Shown: in pieces, positions 13,096-26,080 of the stretch
Layout: each line of letters opens with the position of its first letter
Numbering within the stretch: the first letter of the stretch is position 1
Source of the DNA: Acanthaster planci
Lineage: Eukaryota; Echinodermata; Asteroidea; Valvatida; Acanthasteridae
Direction of reading: 5' to 3'
Assembly (NCBI RefSeq): GCF_001949145.1
Contig: NW_019091419.1
Location: forward strand, 1,621,664-1,685,663
DNA: 64,000 nucleotides
Made by a program: the position numbers and the translations under genes
Notes under the pieces: generated by a model
The model's input: only the letters and a program-made list of their open reading frames with translations
Databases searched by the model: none
What the model was told of the DNA's origin: nothing

Positions 13096-16000
13096 TTCAT
13101 ACATTTAACTGAATAATTTTAATTTAGAGTATAATCTGTTTTTAATATCCAGCGTTTCCACGTATTAAACAATCATTGTCGATGTACATTCTGCACTGTG
13201 AAAAAATCACATAGTTGCCCTAACGTACCCAAATTTCAGAGATTGAGCAATGGAATTTGAGTGCGAGGAAATACCGCTTTTCCAGGGAAAATTTCGTTAC
13301 ATCTTCAAAATTTAAATTCAATCCAATGAAAGGTTTGGCTTCTGCGGTTATTTGGTTATTTTGGCTCACACATCGACGCGTGTTGGTCCATGCATGAACG
13401 TTTTATTTTCACGATCTCTGAAAACAACGACATTTAGCAAATGTGGTTGGTGTGATTTTCATAAATAATTGATGTCGTAAACATACCTGTCCGCAGGATT
13501 TCAGCGGCAAAATGTAAAGACCGGTTCATACATGTCGTGAAAGCGGACACACACAAATTTACTTGGCTTACCTTGACGTTGGCAAAACCGTTGCTCTTGT
13601 TAGATTGTCTGCTTGAGTTTTGAGTACCGAAATGGTATCACGGCGTTGCCAGTTGCTACTGTAAGCAGTTGGAATCGTATTTATAAGCCTCACCTTGGAA
13701 CGCTGGCACACGAACGGAAACCAGATAAAATTGTATTGCTAAAGGTTACCAGTTGCGCAGTTTACGAGATCTGATTGGCACACGAGTTCACATAGAATTA
13801 CCGTGACACGTCCTCCACTATGGAGTTCTATATGAGAGTATCACGTGCTTTCAACTTTAACAATATCCAATAAAGACCTTAACTCTTGTGTTGTCGATGT
13901 TTTTGATTGGGCGCAATATGAAGCTTGACATATTAATGGCGCGGCTGCCAGCCCCTTGAAAGGTTCATTACGCTTAACGCATACCGTTTTTTCTGGAGTA
14001 ATGCTGTAGTTTCCAACGGCAGGGCACCATCGCCACAAAAAGTTACCGACATACCGGTATGGGCCTCTTGCCTCTGACGTCTGCAGTCACGTCCAAGACA
14101 GAACGCGAAGGGTTTACTGACTCTCTGACTTTATGCAATCACAGTATTAACGACCCCAAAGAAAAAATCGAAGGCACTTTGATAAAACGCTCGTTCATAC
14201 CATTCTTAGTGCGGTTCGTGAAAAACTGCTCAGGTTTCTAAAAAGAGGGATGTATCGCGTGCGATTTGTCCTGTCTGAGTGCCAACATCTCCACAAGAAA
14301 CCATGGTGCTCGATATTTTGTGCCTCACGAACGGCCTTTACCATATGTCTGTATAAAAACCATTTAATTAAAACGCGGTAACGGGATTCCTCGCGGTCAA
14401 AATGTAGAACACATGCTAGATTGTTTACACGCCCAGCGGAAAAATTTCGCAGTCGCTCAATAAAACCACTTTGTTTTGAACTTCGATTTTTAAAAAAGGA
14501 TACTGGGCTGAAACTGTGAATTCTGGCCACTTGGTGTTTTCATTGGGTATGGCTGCTACGCCTTTATTGTTGAATATTATTGATACAAATACCGGACGAA
14601 TTTCTGCTCCTGTATAAAATATCGCCAAATTTCGAGCAGCATAACCGCCTTCTGTTATTGTGCGCGATCGTAAATGGGCCTGTAATGGACACCAAAGGGG
14701 TGTAAATCCTGTCAAATATAAAAAGGATATCTCCTGACATTTTGACCTAGGAGGATGGACCACTGAGCAAAAAGGTTGCAGATATATTTCTTATTAAAGA
14801 AAAAAATGAAGAAAACTTTAGGCATTACGAGTGAATACTGGTACCATCGGTTGTACCATAGTTTGTGAGATCGTTTGAAAATTTTATGACATATAAAGTA
14901 CGTTTATTGTCGTCAAAACTCTATTTTTAAGTTTCAGTCCAACCCCGCTAAAAATTTAAACGAGGCCATCTATTTTTAATAAGCATATATAACTGTTTTG
15001 CATAAAACACAAGGATGGTGCATGGGAGGTCCAATTGTCTCACTATAGACCTATCCAGTAAGGTCAGTGCAGAGAATTCCGCTTCGGGCAATTTATTTAG
15101 TCACGCGGGCACTCCAAAATGAAATAAACTGTTGTAAAAGTTTATGGAACATTCCCCGTCCTTGCATTTTATGAAGCATATGCTGATTTCAAATTCATTT
15201 AGTTTTTAAGTTGGGATAACATATGCTGACAGATAAAAATAAGCATTAAGTGTGACTTTTTTCGTCCTGCCACAAAATTTTAAATCAAGAGAATAACTGT
15301 ACAGCGCTTTGTAAAAGTACTTTATACTTTTTTCATTGTATTACCGAGTATTGAGTAGACTTGATGACAAGTCCCAAATGTACACCGCGGCGCTCAGTTG
15401 GAGGGAGATAAGAAAATCGTTGTTTGAAATTCAACATGTCTACTGAGTAGTACTGACTTCACTAATAATCTGCTCTTATAATATTAAGCTTATAATAGCC
15501 GTTATTCCTGAGCGTGTCCAACGCATTGCGTATATGCAATTCATGTATTTTCATGGAGAAAGTCCTGCTACGCAACCTTGGAAGTATATCTTATTACAGC
15601 GGGTGTTTCTTAGGAAATACGTAAGGCAACCCATTTGCTCACAATTCTGCATATGATAGACCCACGTGTCTCCTGAAATCAACTTGATAAAGCTGAGAAG
15701 TCAAGCGGTATTTACGTGTCTTAATTATCTGAATTTCAAAATCATCAGGACCAATGTAGTATCTATTGTTTGGTAATAGTTTGAACTATGAAATGTTCAC
15801 AGGAATGGCCGAAGCTTTAGATTTTCAATACGGAGACACTTCAACTTCAGTCAAAGATGAGAAATCGGCCTGAGTACCTATCTAATTTGACTAGAACTGT
15901 GATATAAGTATCTAACATTACGCCATGAAAGATAGGGCCAGGGCATATAAAACGAAAATCCAAAGCAATGGATCGAACACAAATGTTGAAAATGTTCGGA

Positions 16001-16571
16001 CTTAACATAATTTTTCTAGTATAAAATATTGGAATACGGAAGACAAAGTAGGTTACTACGTAAGATTAAAAAGATTAAAAAGTAAAAACAAAAATCCGGA
16101 AAGGCTGGATATTAAACCATTCTCATAAGTGATATTAAAGGGTACGTGCGGGTGTTAGGGATCTGCCCGGAATTATGGAATGCAGTTATCGAACGGAATC
16201 AGTGCCTAGTTGTTAATACCTCTAAGAAGTAGAAATAGCGCCCGCATAGGCTTGGTAATTTACAGACAGTTGTCAAATAAACTTTTTAAATAAATAGGAA
16301 GTTGAATAGCAGTTTCAAATAACGCACTTTAAAGACAAAAATAACTTGAGAACACTCAAATGTTACCAGCATAGCCGGTAATAAAAGTACCTGTAGTGAC
16401 GATTTTCATCTTTTGCAGCTGTCAGAAGGAAAGGGCAGCCGACTCAAAAACCCAAGGTTTTTGGTTAAAAGGTATTTGCTTTGGGTATAATGGCTCATAT
16501 TACCGGCTTTTTTGGATATCTGACCTTTTGCGAACTCTTTGTTTTAAAAGTTAAGAGTTTTTAAAACATAC

Positions 16572-16670
16572 TGAATAAGCCCTATTTTTGCAGCAGTGTT
16601 TTCACATTGGGCTGATGTCTATACAAAACAGTAAGCAAAATCTATACAAACGGTAATTTCAACTACGTAA
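16572..16670 (+). repeat. 99-bp perfect direct repeat, copy 1
   Basis: Begins TGAATAAGCCCTATTTTTGC and ends AACTACGTAA. By eye it is identical over all 99 bases to 17,051-17,149. Confidence 0.92.
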
Positions 16671-17050
16671 CAAATCTATAAATTACAAATGTTTCGAGTT
16701 AGAGATCAGGCTATTTCAGTGTCAAGAGTCCTTGTAAAGTGCTAACTCGTACGGAACCTAAACTGTCAAGTTTCACCTACAAGATGTAAACAACGTCGTG
16801 GATTATAAGGGGTTTTACGGTTGTACACATATTCATTAAGAAAATCACGTTTATGTCAAGGATTATCCATTATGAATCAACCGAACTCTAAGATCTAATC
16901 GAAACCCCATATCATTTTGCAAAAATATCCAGCTTTTCATAACGTGAAAGAAAGAAGTACAAGTTATTGTCAGTACCAAGAAAAAGCTTTCCAGTTTTTG
17001 ATCGTTGAAGACCATAAAGTAAAATCCCTATTGCAAGCCACAACTGTGAA

Positions 17051-17149
17051 TGAATAAGCCCTATTTTTGCAGCAGTGTTTTCACATTGGGCTGATGTCTA
17101 TACAAAACAGTAAGCAAAATCTATACAAACGGTAATTTCAACTACGTAA
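17051..17149 (+). repeat. 99-bp perfect direct repeat, copy 2
   Basis: Identical to 16,572-16,670 and separated from it by 380 bp of unrelated sequence. Flanking bases differ on both sides, so the repeat is sharply bounded. Confidence 0.92.
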
Positions 17150-20100
17150 ACGTTTTATGTCATGCTTAATACAAAGTTGGGGTCACGTCAGATTACATTT
17201 TACTTTAGTTATTTTCTTCTTTTAACTCTGAACAAATAGTTAATTAGTTACCGCTAATTTGGGGTGCTTTCTCGAGCACGAAAGTACAAAAACTTATTTT
17301 TTAGATTTTTGCTAAAATGTACCCTCCTCACGTACAATCCTGAATTCAGGAATATACCACTCTCATTTTGCCTACGACTTGACTGGCACCTAGTCAAAGA
17401 CCACTGCGGCAAAACTTGATCTTGACAATTGGTTGTCCAAAAGTGGATGAACGAATGGACGCGTTTACCTATTGGTTCGGTGCAAATGACGTCATGTGAC
17501 TCAAAAACCGTTTCGCTTCTGTCATTGACAGCAAATACAGTTAAACCTCGTTGATAAAGAGATTAAAAGCTGCACGACCCTCTATTTTCTCCGCATTAAT
17601 TAAGAGAATGTTCAAGTGAAGACACGGTTGACGTTTCTGAAAAAAGAGAAGTGTGTATTTGAGAAGCACTTTGTTGAAAAGTAGTAATCAATTACGAGAC
17701 CACAGTATTTTAAGGATTCGTAATCAAGTCAATTTAATATAACACAGCTCTCAAATAAGTACTAAAAATCCATTTTTGCAGGATATTATCAAAATATTAC
17801 TTTTTACTGAAAATGGGTCACTTGGGAGACATTCCCATAGGAACGTGCACAATATATTTCAAACTTTACCGTCCCATAATTCAATATTCTCTAATCCCAT
17901 CTTAACCAAACTTTGCATGTTTTCCTTTTAGACTCTAATCTATCATCTCTCTGGAAATATATATAATATTATATATTATAATGATATTATATGTTCATAA
18001 CTTTAAGTAGATGCACTAAAATTACCTGCCTCATTGTTGCAATTTTTTGTTGGCAAACACGACTTAAAAACATCTGGCATCGGCTCTATTGTATTCAAAC
18101 TAATGTCTACTATAGGTTGATTACTGTGTTTTATGGTATTTGTTTGCATGCTCCCTTCTTGTTATTTAATTGCATGAAGGAGTAACCTCAAAGCCTAGTC
18201 GAGTAGCTGTTACGGCCTTCTTCCCCGGCAGTGTTCATTCTGCTCATTTGGGGAATTCTATATTTATTCTTAAATATAATTATAATCAACGGAGACTTTA
18301 AACCCTAGAAGTGGAAACTTGTGTATCGAGACAAACATAAAAAACAACATGTGCTACGTCTTCAAATCATGGATACATGTTTTCCACCGTGGTCACGTTA
18401 TTCATGTTGGCTAATATCAAACCGTATTCGGGAGAAGTTGTGACCGTTCAAAATACACAGTGTATGCATTTTATGTGTGTACACCTGCAAATTGTTAAAA
18501 CATATGCCCGTGGTCTCGGATCGTTGCTTAAACTAACTGTATCTATTTACAGACGGCACAAGTATTTAAATTTTCATTAAAATATAAAAGAATTAATTTT
18601 TGTGCATTCCGCTATCACTGTGAAGATTGGATGTCTGTTGTAAACCGTGACTTGAATACAGACTCCTCAATATCCGAGTTTTTCAGGGGAGAAGGCGTTA
18701 AAACTTCTCCGGTGTAACTGGCAGCGGTCTCCCCCAACAATAAAGGATTTCAAAACCTTCTGTAAGGTGGTCGGTGGTCACAGTAGAAATAATTATGAAT
18801 AAAAGTTAATTACGTTTTAATCAGTAACAAAATATTAAACTGATCAGTAAAAAAAAATATTAAACTGTTACGATGATACACCTGTGTTTCAAAGAGAGGT
18901 CCAGCAAAGCATATTTCATTTAACAATACATTACCAACATTGTAAGTTGGCTTTTTTGGATTTGGCACATAGTTTGCGTGTCAAGGATTTCATAAATTGA
19001 GACTTTTGAGTCCAAAGAAGCGCAAATGATTAATTCTGGATAGAAATAGGGGGACGGGCCCATAATCTTTAAGGGGGGGTTGGAATATTTTTTGGAAGGG
19101 CGGGGGGGGGGGCTACTACGTGTATTTGTGGCCGTTGGCGAAGCCATTTAATCTCTTTTATAATTAGTTGTACACGCAAAACAAGACCCGTATATGGTTG
19201 TGTCTTTTGTCGTCCAACCTATAGACGTGCGTCATTAAAAATTAATAAACAAATATTAAAAAGTGAAATAAATGAAAAATTGGCAATCAACTGGGGGTGG
19301 ATTTAGCCACAACCCCAACTAGGTCTGCACCTGAGAAAATTAAACGAAAAAAGGAAAACTGGTCAAGCTTATGTTGAGTTACTTTAATAATAGAAGATAC
19401 TTTCAGCCTGAAGGATTTCTTGAAAACATAACTTCTTGTGGCAATAGTTATTCTTCATTACATGGAAAGAATTGGTATTTCAAATTATCAAGTTTTCGAT
19501 AACCGTTAATTGCGAATTCAATTAATATCATTTTCAATGTTAAGAGTATTATATGTTACTCCGAGACCACAAATCCAAGGAAGGATTAATAGCTACGAAG
19601 GTGGTAATTTGGCTTGTAACCTTAGATTTAATTGTATTTTAAGTTTCCTTGTATTTAAGAATACTAAACTACAGGTATTTTAACCTTTGACACTGCATTA
19701 AGTGTTGACGCCGACTGGCTGACGTCCTGTAAGCTTCAGTTAAAATTCAGTACTTTTTTGGACATAAAAACAAGGTTGTTTTGTGATTTTTTCATTTTCA
19801 TTTCATATTGATCAGCATATATAAGTTGCACTACTTCGTTAACATTAAAAAACTATCCAAACCGATTTCTAGCAACCGAAGATCAAAAAACTTCTAGGTT
19901 TGTCTTAAAGTCCGGTTTATTTTTTTTCTCGTACTGATCGTCAACAGTATTCAAAATGTCAACACGCACTTTGCAGCAAAAAAATATGTAGAAAACCGAT
20001 ACAAAACAAGACAAGAATAAGAACAGAAATGAAATGGCACCCAGGCATAAAAAATTTCTGTATTTTTTAAAGGTGGACATACTCTTTCTCGAGGATACTG

Positions 20101-20507
20101 TGGCACTTAGAGTCGATGTGCATGTTTTTAGCTGTGGTCAGCCATTTTGCCGACAGTCGAGGTTCCATGTCTGTGGTAAAAGTGGATTAGATACATGTAC
20201 TCAGTCCAGACGGACATCGGTGTACGCCTATTGTGCTATCGTCCGAATCGCCTGGGCTGCACTCTGACGACTTGCGGCAGACAGCCGACTAGCTATATCC
20301 GTATTTGCGTATAACAATGCTTACCATAGAGGACTGTTAGAAAATGTTTAGTGAGTCTCTCAATGTCGATACGCAACCAGCTTTACACATACTATATGAT
20401 ACTCGGGAAGAGTCCCAACTCCTGATGCGAATTAGAGAGACACTGAAGGGAAGGAAGTCGAGAATCAGTAATACGTTCTTTAAAAAACCTGGTGGTTCAA
20501 ATGTTGT

Positions 20508-23500
20508 TCACTTAGTGGGTACCTTCTTGCAGGTAACACACACCTCCTTGACAATTTCGGTAGTGTTAGTCAGAATGTACATGTGTTTGCCAGGGAAGGT
20601 CATCCTCTTAAACGTGTGCTTCCTCGATTTCTGTTGCTCCCAGCTATTCAGAAGATCTGGTTGAGCAAAATTGTCCTGCTTCCCCGCGAGAGCTGTGATG
20701 TCGCACTGAAGTAAACTTTCGTGGTTTCCCTTGTAGGCCTTGACTATTTCTATTGATGCCTCTATGCAGGGTAACATGCGTCGCATTAAAGCAGTGTTAA
20801 AGAAGGCCTTGTCATCCATGAAACTGAACTTCACTTTCGTTATCTTCACCAGATTTGCAAAAAGCTTGGGGTAGTCATTAAGCGTCTTCCTCAATTTTTC
20901 AAAAGTTTCGGGCGAGATGTTGAGTTCCTCTGGATGAGGGTAGGGTAATGTCGGAGCATACCATGCACTAACAAAGAAATGATGGGGACTGATGTTATCT
21001 TCGCTCAGAAAGAGATGAGCAACTTCAAATGCAATTAAACTTCCCATGCTGTGGCCAAAAAGAACAAAGGGCCCGTCTGAAAGATGTGGTTTGAGTTCGT
21101 CGTGAATAAGGCGTACGATGTTTTTCAAGTTGGTGAGTGGCTGTTCGTCTTCACGTCCTTCCCATCCGGGCAGCTGAATCATCAAAATTTGGATGCCAAA
21201 TGGAAGCAACAGCTGTATCCAGTGCGTAAACAGTGAAGGTCCAGCGCCGTTTGAAGGAAAACAGACAAGCTTAACTGCCAACGATTTTGGCACTTCACCT
21301 TCAACTACAACGTTTTTTCGTTTTGAGACGAATGATTCCTCGCCCTCCGAACCATCAGGTTTTTGAGAATTTGCCTTCGCAAGAATTTGTCTCGTAATGT
21401 TTATTGAAAGTTCCTGAATGGTGTTTTTGTCATTGAGGAGATCCACAGCTCCAACAGTGACCTCAAACTGCTGACTGATTACCTGACTGACTTCAGAAGC
21501 CATGAGAGAATCTAAGCCAAGAGAAATGGGAGACGCGTCATGAGGAGCCTCGTCAGATAACCCAAGGTGCTGACTGAGAAGTGTGGACAAAGTTTTGACG
21601 ACCACGTCCTTGGCTTTCCGGAACGGAAGTTTTGAAATTGACTGCAGAAGGCTGTCATTATTGCCAGATAGGTACACGTCTTTGTCATGAAACATTTCTT
21701 TCATCATGGATATGGTCCCATGTTGGTCTCTGAAGTGTTGTATCATAAGGCCACGGTGCTTTTCTGCCCAAAGCTTCAGATTAAAGGGACCCGAAATGCC
21801 AAGCAGCGGTTGGCGAACTGACATGGCACAGCCAATAGCAGCCAGAACCTCGTTTGGGCTCATACTTCCCGCTCCCATCTTCTCCCACATTTGAACCAGA
21901 CCGCTTCTAACTGCAAATCCAACATCATTAATCACACCTATCTGCACCGCAGTGGCAGGTAAGTTGTGACTGCGACGATAATGGGCGAGAGCGTTGAGGA
22001 AGACATTGGCAGCACAGTAGCTGCCTTGTCCTGCATTGCCAACCAGAGATACAATGGAAGATGTCATAATGAAATGACTGAGTTTTATGTCAAGCTTCTG
22101 AGTCAGCTGGTGTAACAGAAGTGCTCCATAAGCCTTCGGAGCCATGACTCTGTTCCAAGATTTTGCAGTGATATTTTGGAGGAACCCGTCCTCGAAAACG
22201 GCAGCGCAATGGAATATACCGCTTAGAGCAGGCCAACGCCCGTCCCTCATGTTTTGCAGAGCTCTTTCAACATCACAGGCATTGGAAATATCCATCTGAA
22301 TGTGCTGGACTTGCGCGCCGACTTTCATTCCATTCTGAATGACCTCTTTCAAGTCGTCATTCATTTCCCCTCTTGAACCAGCATATATGTATCGAGCTCC
22401 TCGTGATATCAACCACTCTAAAAGGCGGAGGCCAAACCCCCTTGTTCCTCCTGTAATGAAGTAAGACGATTGTCCATCAGCAACAAAGCCGTCATTCTCC
22501 AGAGAAAGCGGTAGAAGTAGGTCGGTCGATTGAGCATCGATAACTTCGTTTGTAGGAATGTCCACATTCTTTGCTGCTAGAGAAGACAGTTTCTTCAAGT
22601 TGTGTGTTTCACATATCGGATGACCATCCTTAACTTCAGGGTTAAACATCTCCCAGAGATCAGACAAAGTAGTTGATATTTCGGCACTGGATAATCCTTC
22701 TACTGCTGATGGGAGATCAGTATCGAACGTAACAACCTTCACCTTTGATGGGAGCACAGAAAGTCTTCCTTCGTATCCTTGTCTTTGCATGATCACAATG
22801 GTAGCGTTTCTTCTCAACTTTGGTCGTAGTGAATGCAATGCATAATCCAAGGAAGATTCTGTCAAAGACAGAAACAACAGATCCACTGATGCATCAACCA
22901 ACTCATTCAGGAACCTGACAGAAATCCCTGTTTGAGATAAATCAAGATCATCGAGACCATCTTTCAACAGGAATACTTCAGCTCCTATTTTAGTTGATAG
23001 GTGCATAGCTGCAAGACAACAAGTGTCAAGAGAATCAACCTTGAAACTGATACACATCCCTGCAGATATTGGCACACTCTGCTTAAAGAAGATGGCCGTT
23101 GGAAGGTAATCGTTGACGATACTGACTGCCTCACTGGCCTTGAGGTGGGAAGGTACTTCTGTTAAATCGTTTGAGAGAGATGTTACGACGGCCTGAATTT
23201 CATGAGAAGAAGTAATTCCTAAGTACAATGCGGAAACATCTTTGTAAACAGACCTGTTGACACTACCAGCGTAGACAAATATGTACGGTCCCGACTGCCT
23301 GCTCTCGTTTTGTAAATGAGACAAGTTTTTTTTGTGACTCTTGTAAATGCTGAAAGCGTCGACTTTGACCCTGGCATAGTCCAGATCACTCAGGTTACAC
23401 TCATTTGGATGAGATTTTTGAATGAACATACGAGTGCGATCAGAGAAATTTTGCTCACCAACTGCCCAGTGTCTTGCTGGCACAACCCCTGAAGCTTTGG

Positions 23501-26080
23501 AGAGATTTTCCATTATCAGGCGAGGTGAAAAGAGGTGCCATGTAGCATCGTTGTGGTCTTTGGTGGTGGTTGCACGTCGTATGGCGATGACATCCTCAGC
23601 CTTCGTGTAGAAATCTTCCTTGTAAATTACTTCCTTTGCCAGCTGGGCGCATTCCATGCTGCTGTTGGTCACCGGCAAGTCAAAATAAAACATTCTATTC
23701 AAAGGCTCCTCGTGCAGTACAGTTATTCCAACCGTATTCAGGATCTCTGCAAATGGGCTGACATTGTCCTCGTCTTTTGCCCGAAGACCGCCCTGTGTGA
23801 ATAGTAGAAAGTTGACATTCAAACCCTCCTTGTGCAAAGCTTGGCAGATGTAGTAACAAAACAGTGTACCTTCTTGGCATACCTCAAACTCACTTCTCGA
23901 CATGACCGATCCAGAATCCAAATCAATTTCAGATACTTCCGTTTTCATCATGATGAGGAGTGTATTAGTATCTTGATTGGAAGCGACAACGTCAATGGCT
24001 TGCTGTAAAGCTTCAGACTTTTTTGTATCAAGGACAGTTATATCAAAAAAATCTTCCTTCATCAAGGACCCTATTAAAGCTGAACTAATTTCTGTGTCAT
24101 CCGGGAAGATAACTATCTTCCTCTTGGTGGTTTGGATTCCAGTCTGTGCTTTCGTGATTGCCAGAGACCCAATATTTTCCCAAGCTACACTCCAAACCTG
24201 AGGCTCCACCCGGGCAGTTTGAATGGTTTCAAAAGCAAGTTGCCCAACTGAGCAAAATACTTTCTTTGTGTTTGCGTCTGCCACATCAATATCGCAACGG
24301 GGCTCGTCATTTCCGCTGATCTTCATGTGAATATATACAAGCGGTGAGGCAGGTCCGGAGAGGGTAAATGTCTTGATGCTTCTAGGAACCCTGTAGACGG
24401 TTTGGGGAGATTTAACGAGCAATCCCTCTGCCGCCTCTGCTGCTACCAAAAGAAGAACAGCAAAGGCTTGCAAGAAGCTGTCCATAAAAGCTGGGTGGTA
24501 CACGTAATGATGGAATTCTCTCTGCACACTAGCAGGAGCCTCTGCGTACAGCAGGCATTCTCTTAAATCCTCCGACATTGATATCTTCTGAACACCTCTG
24601 AACGTAGGTCCCAGCTCAAAACCAGAATCTTTTGCCTTCTTGTAAAAGTCCTCAAATGATTGGGTTATTTCACACCTTTTGACGATACTTTTCACGTCAA
24701 TCGTGTCACCTGATGTTTTTAGCTCACTCTGATTGGCTGAAGGAGGAATGATATTGAGATGGCAGTGCTGGGTCCAAGTGTGTCTGGAAACGTCATGACT
24801 CCTTAGTGTGAAGAGATATTGATCGGGTGCCTTCTCCTCAACTGTTGTCTCAAGGCAGCCTTCTGCGTTTGGGGCAAACATGAAACGATCGAACGTCAGT
24901 CCACTAAGAATTATCGGATAGCCGTCACCATTCAATGACCGAGCTGCTGCTAGAGCAGTCTCAGTGTAAGCAGCAGCAGGAACAACCACAACGCCTTGCA
25001 GGACGTGATCCTTTACCCAGGGTACCCGAGACGCGTCCAGGTCTGCACGCCAAATCTTTACTGGACTTCCTCGCAAATAGAAGCTTTCCCAGGGCATTCC
25101 AAGAAGCATGTGTTGACCCTCTGAAGCAGGAAAGAGAAATTCTTTCCTCGTTGAAGAAGAAAGATTGATGCATTGTTCTCGTTGCCATGGGTGATGTGGG
25201 ACCGCCACGACTCGACGAAAAGTAGAATCGAACAGACTATGAAACTTTGTGGGTATACCGTTCACATGAAGCTGCATTTGTGACAAGAGCAGATTCTCGG
25301 AATCTTTTGCTGCCATGCTGGTGTCTTTCGGCCTTAGTAGAGACGTAGCCATGATGAATTTTTCATCCAGAGTCTGAATGTCATCTACTGTGTCTCGAAG
25401 TGCAGGTAAGAGTGATGAATGAGGACCTATCTCTACAAACACACGATAACCATCTTTAGTGAGATTCTGAATGGCATTCATAAAGGAAACCTTCTGTCTT
25501 ACATTTCGAAACCAGTAGTCTGGTGAATGAGCCTCGTCGGCCGTCAAATACCGTTTTGTAACGGTGGACATCATTGGAATCGTGCGTCTCTTCTGTGCTG
25601 AGTTTTGTACATTAAGGAACTTACCTACTTTCTTGACAAACGTGTGCTTTACCACTTCTTGCTGTTTGCTGTGGAAGGCATTGTTTACCTTAAGCACTAC
25701 GCATTTAATATCATCTGATTTCATTTCGTTAGCTAAACCCTCAATCGCGGTATTCTCACCAGAGAAGACTATTTGACCTGGGCTATTGATAGCCGCTACA
25801 TCAAGCATTTTTCCATGCTTGCTTCCTTTAACATACTGGAGAGCTTCCTCAACGCGTTGTAAGACAGCCACCATCTTCCCAGAGCCACTAGTTTTGCGAA
25901 GTTCCCTTCCTCTGCGGTAGATCAGTTTCACTGCGTGCTCCAGGCTGAGGAGACCTGCTGCGTAAGCTGCTGCAACCTCACCCACACTGTGCCCGACCAC
26001 TGCGTCCGGAACCACACCGCGCAATTTCCAAAGATCTAGAAGTCCTATGGCAACGGCGAACAGGCAAGGTTGACTGATAT
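20508..26080 (-). CDS. PKS B exon 4 (AT core to TE), 5.57 kb single exon
   Basis: Begins after an AAAACAG acceptor with AT completing Asp, followed by the conserved ISQPCLFA stretch, and runs open to the stop at 20510-20508. Contains AT, DH, the pseudo-KR/MT region, pseudo-ER, KR, ACP and TE in that order. Confidence 0.92.

Larger units (their letters stand above)
10218..20277. other. intergenic stretch between PKS A and the PKS B 3' end
   Basis: No gene seen over about 10 kb apart from the leader and promoter of PKS A, which I cannot place. It holds the repeats listed separately, a TGACGTCA at 17,487-17,494, a G-run at 19,101-19,112 and many short chance frames. From 20,278 rightward the sequence is the PKS B 3' flank, shared with PKS C. 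Confidence 0.6.

Noticed and set aside
14195-14763. Two overlapping minus-strand frames of about 110 codons
   Set aside because: They overlap in different frames, match no family I know, and have no start context or splice signals that stand out.
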